From Anaerolineales bacterium (GTDB lineage Bacteria > Chloroflexota > Anaerolineae > 4572-78 > J111), in contig JABTUW010000002.1 in assembly GCA_015075185.1 (NCBI GenBank), forward strand, positions 1,550,001-1,614,000: DNA of 64,000 nucleotides, read 5' to 3'. The notes under the pieces are model-generated. The model worked only from the letters and a program-made list of their open reading frames with translations, searched no databases and was not told where the DNA came from. The stretch's first letter is position 1, and the number at the start of each line of letters is the position of its first letter. The translations under genes and the position numbers were made by a program. Positions 40,707 through 47,229 of this stretch are shown here, one piece after another.

Positions 40707-43517
40707 TTAAACAACTTGGCGCCGGGCCAACCACTTCTCCAGCTCGACGGCGATGAAAACCAAACTGCCGGCGGCAATGCTGATCCCCAGGTCAATAGGC
40801 AGAAGCGAGCGGGTCTGGAAAAAGTCCTGCAAGAAAGGTGTGTAGAGCACCGCCAGTTGCAAGACAAACACCACGACCGCTGCACCTAAGAGGGGCTTGT
40901 TGGAAAGCAGCCCTACCCTGAACAACGAGTCCTGGCCGGAGCGAATGCCCAGGGCCTGCCAGATTTGGGCCAGGGCCAGGGTGGTAAAGATCATGGTCTG
41001 GGTGTGGGCGCGGTCGGTTAGATCATACCAATAGCCTACGGCCAGGGCGATGATCGCAATCAGCAGGCCCGTGCGCAGAATGTGCCAGCCCAGGCCCTGA
41101 GCAAAAATGCTTTCATTGGGAGCGCGGGGCGGGCGGCGCATCGTATTTCTTTCGGCGGGTTCAACGCCCAGGCCCAGCCCCAGCAGGCCGTCGGTCAGCA
41201 GGTTGAGCCAGAGGAGTTGCAGCGGCAGCAGCGGCACCAGCAGTTCTTTCTCCATTTCCGGCGGGACCAGGAAGGCCAGCAGCGGGCCAAACAGCATCAC
41301 CCCTACTTTGCCGATGTTCCCGGCGATGGAGAACTTGATAAATTTGCGCAGGTTGTCGTAGATAACCCGGCCTTCCTCCACCGCGGCGACGATGGTGGCA
41401 AAGTTATCGTCGCGCAGGACCATATCGGCGGCTTCTTTGGACACGTCGGTGCCGGTAATGCCCATGGCCACGCCGATGTCGGCTTTTTTCAGGGCCGGGG
41501 CGTCGTTGACCCCGTCGCCGGTCATGGCTACAATGTGGCCCCGCTCTTGCAGCGCCTGGACCACCCTGAGTTTGTGTTCCGGCGAGACGCGGGCGTAAAC
41601 CGATACTTCCTCGACGATGCTCCGTAATGCCTCCGCCGACAGCGCCGCCAAATCCTGGCCGGTCAAAACACGGCCATTCTGGCTAATGCCCAACTCGCGG
41701 GCAATATGCTGGGCGGTTAAAGGGTGATCGCCGGTAATCATGATCGGGCGAATCCCGGCCGCCTGGCAGGTGGCGACTGCCTCTTTAACTTCGGGCCGGG
41801 GCGGGTCAATAATGCCGACCATACCCAGGAAGGTCAAATTTTGCTCCAGCGAGACTTGATGGCCGTTGCTCGGCACCGTTTCCAGCGAGCGGCAGGCGAC
41901 ACCCAGGACACGCATTCCATTCTGGGCAAGCTGCATGTTGGCGGCTTCGATCCGGCTGCGCCACTGCTCGGTCAGCGGCTCGGTCCGGTCGTCCACCCAA
42001 ACGTGTGTGGCAATCTCCAGCAGGCCATCTACGGAGCCTTTGGTGAAGGCCAGATAGGGGGGCTGGCTGAAGACAGAAGATAGAAGATGGTAGATGGAAG
42101 ATGGCAGCTTGCTTGTGCCCTCTATCCTCGATCTACTATCCTCGAGCTTATGCACGGTCGTCATACGCTTGCGTTCGGAGTCGAAAGGAAGTTCGGCTAT
42201 ACGCGGCAGTTTTTGGTCTAAATCGGCTTTCCACAGGCCAAATTTGGCTGCGGCGACGACCAGCGCGCCTTCGGTGGGATCGCCGATGGCGTGGAACTTT
42301 TGCCCGGCTCCATTATCGGCTTTGAGCAGGGCATCGTTGCACAGGGCGCCGCCGGCCAGCAGCAGGCCCAGCGGGAAGGGTTGGCTCTGCCAGGTGGGAT
42401 CAGGCTCAACATTCAGCGTTGGGGTGTGATGGCGCATGTCCTCATTCAAATCAAGGCGATGGCCGGCCACATCAATCACGGTGACGGTCATGCGGTTTTC
42501 GGTTAGCGTGCCGGTTTTGTCGGAGCAGATGACCGTGACCGAGCCAAGCGTTTCCACGGCCGGCAGTTTGCGGATGAGGGACTGCCGTTTGAGCATGCGC
42601 TGCGCGCCCAGGGCCAGGGTAATCGTCACGACGGCGGGCAGCCCTTCGGGGATAACGGCTACGGCGATGCTGACCATGGTCAGGAAGATCAGGCGCAGCT
42701 CTTCGCCGCGCAGCCAGCCCTGCACAAAAATGACCCCGGCAATTCCCAGGGCCACTACGGCCAGCATTTTGCCCACCTGATCGAGCCGCTGCTGCAAGGG
42801 GGTCTGCTCATGGGCGACCCCCTGGATCAGGCCGGCAATGTGGCCCAATTCGGTCTGCATGCCGGTTGCGGTAACGACCGCCCGACCCCGGCCGTAGGTA
42901 ACAACCGTGCCCATGTAGGCCATGTTGCGCCGGTCTCCCAGGGGTAAATCCGGCCCGGCCAGGGGCGTCGTCATTTTCTCCACCGGCTCCGACTCGCCGG
43001 TTAGGGTTGCTTCCTGGATGCGCAGGTTGGCGCTTTCCAGCAGGCGGCAGTCGGCGGGGACGAGGTTGCCCGCTTCCAGCAGGATGACATCGCCGGGAAC
43101 AAGGTCACGGGCGGGGATTTCGCGCACCTGACCATCGCGGTAAACCCGGACATTCGGCACGGCCAGCTTTTTCAGGGCGGCCATTGCTTTTTCGGCCCGG
43201 TACTCCTGGAGGAAGCCGAGCAATCCAAACAGGACAACGATAGACAGGATGGCGATGGTGTCTTTAAGCTCGCCGAGCGAGCCGGCAATCACCGCCGCGA
43301 CGATCAAAATGACGACCATGGTCGCCGTGAACTGCTCCCACAGAATGCGCCATGGACTTTTGGCCGCGCGTTCGGTTAATTCGTTGGGACCATGTTCGGC
43401 CAGGCGGAGGCCGGCTTCGGCCTCCGTTAAGCCGTGGGTGGCGTCAGTGCCGAGTTGAGTTAGAGTTTCGGCAGATTCTAGTTTATACCAGGAAGGTTTG
43501 GAAAGTACTTCAGACAT
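40707..43517 (-). CDS. P-type cation ATPase (Ca2+-type, P2A-like)
   Basis: A 936-residue ion pump with TGES (actuator), PEGLPA in helix M4, phosphorylation motif CSDKTGTLT with Asp near 331, and MTGDGVNDAPALKKADIG. PEGL plus overall plan suggests Ca2+ or Mn2+ export of the SERCA/PMR1 type. In the nucleotide-binding domain, residues about 456-483 (LEDSRSRIEGTSK..., then SSIYHLLSSVFSQP) come from an in-frame short tandem repeat at 42069-42148, which splits otherwise normal family sequence. Confidence 0.9.
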   Translation of the reverse strand: MSEVLSKPSWYKLESAETLTQLGTDATHGLTEAEAGLRLAEHGPNELTERAAKSPWRILWEQFTATMVVILIVAAVIAGSLGELKDTIAILSIVVLFGLLGFLQEYRAEKAMAALKKLAVPNVRVYRDGQVREIPARDLVPGDVILLEAGNLVPADCRLLESANLRIQEATLTGESEPVEKMTTPLAGPDLPLGDRRNMAYMGTVVTYGRGRAVVTATGMQTELGHIAGLIQGVAHEQTPLQQRLDQVGKMLAVVALGIAGVIFVQGWLRGEELRLIFLTMVSIAVAVIPEGLPAVVTITLALGAQRMLKRQSLIRKLPAVETLGSVTVICSDKTGTLTENRMTVTVIDVAGHRLDLNEDMRHHTPTLNVEPDPTWQSQPFPLGLLLAGGALCNDALLKADNGAGQKFHAIGDPTEGALVVAAAKFGLWKADLDQKLPRIAELPFDSERKRMTTVHKLEDSRSRIEGTSKLPSSIYHLLSSVFSQPPYLAFTKGSVDGLLEIATHVWVDDRTEPLTEQWRSRIEAANMQLAQNGMRVLGVACRSLETVPSNGHQVSLEQNLTFLGMVGIIDPPRPEVKEAVATCQAAGIRPIMITGDHPLTAQHIARELGISQNGRVLTGQDLAALSAEALRSIVEEVSVYARVSPEHKLRVVQALQERGHIVAMTGDGVNDAPALKKADIGVAMGITGTDVSKEAADMVLRDDNFATIVAAVEEGRVIYDNLRKFIKFSIAGNIGKVGVMLFGPLLAFLVPPEMEKELLVPLLPLQLLWLNLLTDGLLGLGLGVEPAERNTMRRPPRAPNESIFAQGLGWHILRTGLLIAIIALAVGYWYDLTDRAHTQTMIFTTLALAQIWQALGIRSGQDSLFRVGLLSNKPLLGAAVVVFVLQLAVLYTPFLQDFFQTRSLLPIDLGISIAAGSLVFIAVELEKWLARRQVV
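42069..42148. repeat. In-frame repeats inside the P-type ATPase gene
   Basis: AGAAGATAG/AGAAGATGGTAGATGGAAGATGG units and then CTATCCTCGATCTACTATCCTCGAG units. They add about 27 residues without breaking the frame. Confidence 0.78.
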
Positions 43518-43523
43518 TTTCTT

Positions 43524-44177
43524 TTATTCAGTATCTTCGGGTTTAGGTTGAAAGGCGATAAATTGGGGGGCCCTTTTGAGGACAAAAATGAGGATCAGGG
43601 CCACGAGAGTCGCGACTACTAATATTTCGTACTGCTTAACAAAGATCAGCAACTCTGCCCAATTTTCACCTAATATTACTCCAATATAACTCATCAGGCC
43701 ATTCCAAAGCCCGGAGCCAAGAGCGGTAAAGAACACAAACCGGCCCAGGGGCATACGATTCATTCCGGCGGGCACGGAGATCAAACTGCGAACGAGGGGA
43801 ATGAAACGGCCCAAAAAGACAATGCTCTCGCTGTACCGCTCAAAAAAGTCAAGCGAGCGATTGAGATCGTGTTCGGCCATGAGCAGATAGTGCCCATAGC
43901 GGCGGATAAAAGTGCGGATCAGCGGCTCGCCGACGTACTGGCCCAGGTAATAGAGGGTCAGCGCGCCCAGCAAGGAGCCGGCCGTCCCGGCCAGGAGAAT
44001 GCCGCTAAAGCTGAAGTGGCCCTGGCTGGCCATAGAGCCGGCAAATGGCATCAACAGCTCCGAGGGAATGGGGGGAAAGAGACTTTCCAGGAACATCACC
44101 ACCATAATGCCGGTGTAGCCGAGCGTAATGATCATCTGTTCCAGCCAGAGGTGGATTTGTTCTAGAATTTTGCTCAT
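43524..44177 (-). CDS. DedA-family membrane protein
   Basis: A 217-residue protein with the DedA/SNARE-associated pattern: FLESLFPPIPSELLMPFAG, then GALTLYYLGQYVGEP, FFERYSESIVFLGRFIPLVRSLISVPAGMNRM, and late membrane helices. Family members act as undecaprenyl-phosphate or phospholipid flippases, with PMF-linked effects. Located between the P-type ATPase and the M50 protease on the same strand with gaps under 10 bp, so cotranscribed. Confidence 0.9.
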   Translation of the reverse strand: MSKILEQIHLWLEQMIITLGYTGIMVVMFLESLFPPIPSELLMPFAGSMASQGHFSFSGILLAGTAGSLLGALTLYYLGQYVGEPLIRTFIRRYGHYLLMAEHDLNRSLDFFERYSESIVFLGRFIPLVRSLISVPAGMNRMPLGRFVFFTALGSGLWNGLMSYIGVILGENWAELLIFVKQYEILVVATLVALILIFVLKRAPQFIAFQPKPEDTE

Positions 44178-44180
44178 TCT

Positions 44181-45296
44181 TTAAATTCCCAGCTCAGCCC
44201 GGGTGCGGATGTAGTGCAGCACTTGCTCGCGGCTGAGTAACCCCACCAGGCTGTCACCTTCGATGACCGGTACCTGGGCTACGTTTGCCTTGTCCATAAT
44301 TTGGAGGGCAGACAGCAGCTCCAGGTTGGGTTGGACCTGGGTTAACCGTTTGAGCGGAACCATCACCTGCTCAACGGTGGTGAAACGCCACTTGGATTGA
44401 GGAATGGCGGCTACATCACGCAGGGTCAGCATCCCGCGGGGATGGCCGTTGTCACTGACAAAAAAGGTGCGCTGGCCGCCGGCCAGGACCTTCTCCTCGA
44501 CCAACTGGTTGAGGGATAAAATACTTGGGACAGCCTGATAGTCGCGGTTCATCACCTGACTGACTTTGATTCCCCGCAGGATTTCTTCCAGATTCACTTG
44601 AGCGTAACTGGCTGCGGCAGCGTTCTGTAGGAACCAGCCGATGAAGGCCAGCCAGATGCCGTTGAAAAAGCTGCCAGTGAAAATGGTGTAAAGGCCCCAG
44701 CCAATGAAACCAAAGGCGACCAGTTGGCCGATAAAGGCCGCGGCCTGAGTTGCCCGGTGCAGGCTGCCACTGACCTGCCAGATGATGGCCCGCAGGATAC
44801 GTCCACCATCGAGAGGAAAGCCGGGGATTAGATTAAACAGGGCTAACAGCAGGTTGATCCGGGCCAGCCATAAGCTCGGCGCGGCCAGGTACGGAATATG
44901 CTGGTCGAGCAGGTACAGCCCGCCGAATAATCCAGCCAGGCCCAGGCTGACCAGCGGCCCGGCAGCGGCGATACGGAACTCTGCGCCAGGGCGGCGGGTT
45001 TCCTGCTCCAGTTGGGCCACTCCACCAAAGATGAATAGGGTAATCTGCCGGACCGGGATGTGGTTGCGCAGAGCTACCAGGGCATGCCCCAGTTCGTGCA
45101 GCAGAACCGAGCCAAAGAATAGAACGCTGGTCACGACGGCCAGAAACCAGTGGGCCGAGGCTGGCAGCGAGGGATATTCTTCGGGGAAGTAGCCCCGGGC
45201 CAGCGACCAGGTGAGCAGGCCAAAGACCAGCAGCAGGCTCCAGTGCAGCCCGATGGGAATATTTTTGATGCGTCCGAGGTTAATACTTGCTTCCAT
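44181..45296 (-). CDS. Site-2 protease (M50) with CBS pair
   Basis: A 371-residue intramembrane zinc protease. HELGH near residue 70 lies in a TM helix and FPLDGGRILRA gives the third ligand. About six helices are followed by two CBS domains (about 240-365; VSQVMNRDYQAVPS, VEQVMVPLKRLTQVQ). CBS domains probably sense adenyl nucleotides and gate the protease. Natural substrates are membrane-tethered regulators; none is identified. Confidence 0.9.
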   Translation of the reverse strand: MEASINLGRIKNIPIGLHWSLLLVFGLLTWSLARGYFPEEYPSLPASAHWFLAVVTSVLFFGSVLLHELGHALVALRNHIPVRQITLFIFGGVAQLEQETRRPGAEFRIAAAGPLVSLGLAGLFGGLYLLDQHIPYLAAPSLWLARINLLLALFNLIPGFPLDGGRILRAIIWQVSGSLHRATQAAAFIGQLVAFGFIGWGLYTIFTGSFFNGIWLAFIGWFLQNAAAASYAQVNLEEILRGIKVSQVMNRDYQAVPSILSLNQLVEEKVLAGGQRTFFVSDNGHPRGMLTLRDVAAIPQSKWRFTTVEQVMVPLKRLTQVQPNLELLSALQIMDKANVAQVPVIEGDSLVGLLSREQVLHYIRTRAELGI

Positions 45297-45348
45297 TGAT
45301 CGTTTGAATGAATTTCCTTCTTGAGTTAAATCCGAGTTGAGGACCTAT

Positions 45349-45474
45349 CTACATAAAGAGGTAGCTCAGGTCTGCGATTAACATTGAGACAATGACCAGG
45401 AAAATTATGACCACCAGGAGCCAGCGTTTGATTTGATCTACCCGGCGGGTACGCTGGCGTTTTTTTGCTGTCAT
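45349..45474 (-). CDS. 41-residue single-TM peptide
   Basis: Short reading frame with a strong GGAGG site (45479-45483 on the plus strand) 5-8 nt before the ATG at 45474. A very basic N-terminus (MTAKKRQRTRRVDQIKRW) is followed by a hydrophobic helix (LLVVIIFLVIVSMLIADLSYLFM) and a TAG stop. It lies between htpX and the M50 gene in the same direction. Basic-then-hydrophobic topology suggests a small membrane protein, perhaps a partner of the M50 or HtpX protease. No family recognised. Confidence 0.65.
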   Translation of the reverse strand: MTAKKRQRTRRVDQIKRWLLVVIIFLVIVSMLIADLSYLFM

Positions 45475-45536
45475 CCGTGCCTCCTTTTGACACACCGGGA
45501 GGGGCAGGTCTCAGACCTGCCCCTCATTGGTTTTGA

Positions 45537-46433
45537 TTAGCTGTAAGCCTGGGCTAACTCGTACATCTTCATGGCTCGCAGCCGGGCTACTCGTTCAGCC
45601 GTAGCCGGGTGAGTGCGGAATAGGCCGACCAGCCCGCCACCACGCAGCGGGTTGACGATGTAGAGCGGCGAGGCCGCCGGGTTGACCTCCAGCGGGTGAC
45701 GGTCTGTCCCCCGTTCCAGCTTTTCCAGGGCATTGGCCAGCGGCAGCGAGTCGCCCAGGATGCGGGCGCCCGTCGCGTCGGCGCTGAACTCGCGGGAGCG
45801 GGAGATGGCCAACTGGATCAGCATGGCGGCCAACGGCGCGACGATGATAAAGACCAGGCTGCCGGCCAGCTCGCCCAGGCCACCCTCTTCCTCATCCTCG
45901 GAACCGCCGAAACCGCCAAAGATCATGGCCCAGGTGGCCATATCGGCCAGCATGGTGATGGCCCCGGCGATGGTTGCGGCCACACTGGAAATGAGCGTGT
46001 CGCGGTTTTTGATGTGGGCCAGTTCATGGGCAATGACTCCGGCCAGCTCATCGCGATTGAGCAGGTGCATAATCCCGCGAGTCACGGCGACCGCGCTCTT
46101 GCTGGGGCTGCGCCCGGTGGCAAAAGCGTTAGGCGCGTCGCTGTCAATGATATAGACCGCTGGTTTGGGCAGTTTGGCCCGTTCAGCCAGTTGCTCGACC
46201 AGCCGGTGCAGGTCCGGCGCTTCAGCCGGGGTGATTTCCTGCGCGCCGCTCATTTTGAGGGCGAGCTTATCGGAAAACCACCAGGCGCCCATATTCATCA
46301 GCACCGCCAGCCCAAAGGCAATGAACATACCTGTTTGTCCACCCAGCGCTGAACCGATAAAGATGAACAAACCGGTCAAGGCGGCAAGAAGTAAAGTTAC
46401 TTTAAACGTGTTCCAGATTTGCATAGGTTTCAC
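45537..46433 (-). CDS. htpX: HtpX-type zinc metalloprotease (M48)
   Basis: A 298-residue membrane protease for quality control of membrane proteins. Two N-terminal helices, HELAH near residue 137 (GVIAHELAHIKNRD), two more helices, then EFSADATGARI with the third zinc ligand Glu. Length and order match HtpX. Upstream are a consensus promoter, a structured leader and an intrinsic terminator (46466-46623), so expression is probably set by antitermination. Confidence 0.93.
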   Translation of the reverse strand: MKPMQIWNTFKVTLLLAALTGLFIFIGSALGGQTGMFIAFGLAVLMNMGAWWFSDKLALKMSGAQEITPAEAPDLHRLVEQLAERAKLPKPAVYIIDSDAPNAFATGRSPSKSAVAVTRGIMHLLNRDELAGVIAHELAHIKNRDTLISSVAATIAGAITMLADMATWAMIFGGFGGSEDEEEGGLGELAGSLVFIIVAPLAAMLIQLAISRSREFSADATGARILGDSLPLANALEKLERGTDRHPLEVNPAASPLYIVNPLRGGGLVGLFRTHPATAERVARLRAMKMYELAQAYS

Positions 46434-46465
46434 TCCTGTTCGTATTCACTCTGTTTGAAATCAAT

Positions 46466-46588
46466 AAAAAGGCCGATACCTATTCCTTGGAGGATTTAGT
46501 ACCGGCTTACTTGGCAACCAGTCTTCTTCCCAAAATCAGGGAGATTACTCTTTGCTCAGTCTACCGAGAAAGATTTGTCCTTAATCTT
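46466..46588 (-). promoter_or_regulatory. Candidate cis-regulatory RNA leader of htpX
   Basis: Minus-strand leader. Its core hairpin (46556-46513) runs GCAAAGAGT, a stem, then GACTGGTTGCC followed by AAGTAAGCCGG. It is followed by a terminator: stem GCCGGTAC/GTATCGGC with a TTTTT run (46506-46466). The core closely matches the leader at 47059-47177, so the two are paralogous regulatory RNAs. It fits no riboswitch class that I can recall. Confidence 0.7.
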
Positions 46589-46594
46589 GGGAAG

Positions 46595-46623
46595 ATTATA
46601 TCACATCATTTTCATTTTGTCAA
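46595..46623 (-). promoter_or_regulatory. Consensus promoter of htpX
   Basis: TTGACA (46623-46618), a 17-nt spacer, and TATAAT (46600-46595) on the minus strand. Start expected near 46588, about 155 nt before the htpX ATG. Confidence 0.85.
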
Positions 46624-46659
46624 TATTTCGTTCATATTTTGTCTAAAAATCTGACAAGC

Positions 46660-47040
46660 TCAATTTAATTGCAGGTCGCGTTGCGCATTAATCATTTTAC
46701 TTCGGCTAAAAGCCAGGGTTGGTTTGACTTGTTTTAGCAATTCCTGGCGTACCAAAGGGTGTTCAAAGGCACGAGCCAGATATTGAAGTTGAGATCTGAT
46801 TTCCGGTTCGTCAGGTAATTTGTACTGATTGTCCACTTGGTCAATCAGCCCCGCTTGGTGCAGGTCAGCAATAATACTTTCTATGAGTGAGGTATCGCCC
46901 AGGTGGAGCCGCTGGGCCAGCTCCTGGCTGGTACCGCGCCAGTGGGGATTCTGATGCAGCAAAAGAAGAAGGCGCAGCTTTTGAAATGAGTCAATATTTT
47001 TGGTGCGAAGATAGGTATAGATTGTTTCGTTCAAGGTCAT
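46660..47040 (-). CDS. Small winged-helix protein
   Basis: A 126-residue protein with an N-terminal winged-helix fold (FQKLRLLLLLHQNPHWRGTSQELAQRLHLGDTSLIESIIADLHQAGLIDQVDNQYKLP) and a helical tail. Likely DNA-binding or protein-protein adaptor; it is not a named family to me. Its leader shares an RNA element with htpX downstream, so the two probably respond to one signal and this protein may help control the membrane-stress genes. Confidence 0.7.
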   Translation of the reverse strand: MTLNETIYTYLRTKNIDSFQKLRLLLLLHQNPHWRGTSQELAQRLHLGDTSLIESIIADLHQAGLIDQVDNQYKLPDEPEIRSQLQYLARAFEHPLVRQELLKQVKPTLAFSRSKMINAQRDLQLN

Positions 47041-47058
47041 TCTCCGTTAATAGGCAAT

Positions 47059-47177
47059 AAAAAACCGACATTTCTCTATTCTCAGCAGGGAGAAATGCCG
47101 GCCTACTCGGCAACCTGTCTTTTCCCGCCAGGGAAAGACTCTTTGCCTCGTCCACCGCAGTTGTTTATAGGGATTTC
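47059..47177 (-). promoter_or_regulatory. Candidate cis-regulatory RNA leader of winged-helix gene
   Basis: Minus-strand leader. Core 47147-47109: GGCAA/TTGCC outer stem, AGA/AGG internal loop, inner stem GTCTTTCCC/GGGAAAAGAC with one bulge, then GAGTAGGCCGG. A 12-bp terminator stem follows (CCGGCATTTCTC/GAGAAATGTCGG, one wobble, 47101-47065) with TTTTTT. The terminator 5' arm begins inside the conserved core tail, as needed for a switch. Confidence 0.75.
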
Positions 47178-47183
47178 GTGCAG

Positions 47184-47212
47184 ATTATACATGGGACTTA
47201 AGCACTTGTCAA
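47184..47212 (-). promoter_or_regulatory. Consensus promoter of winged-helix gene
   Basis: TTGACA (47212-47207), a 17-nt spacer, and TATAAT (47189-47184) on the minus strand. Identical layout to the htpX promoter. Confidence 0.85.
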
Positions 47213-47229
47213 GAGGTTTTTCACGGAAT

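Noticed and set aside
46466..47177. Leaders taken as c-di-GMP-I (GEMM) riboswitches
   Set aside because: The words GCAAAG and GGTTGCCGA recall GEMM, but the first GEMM hairpin (P2) and the GACGCAAAGCC junction are missing and the order is different. A covariance-model scan would settle it.
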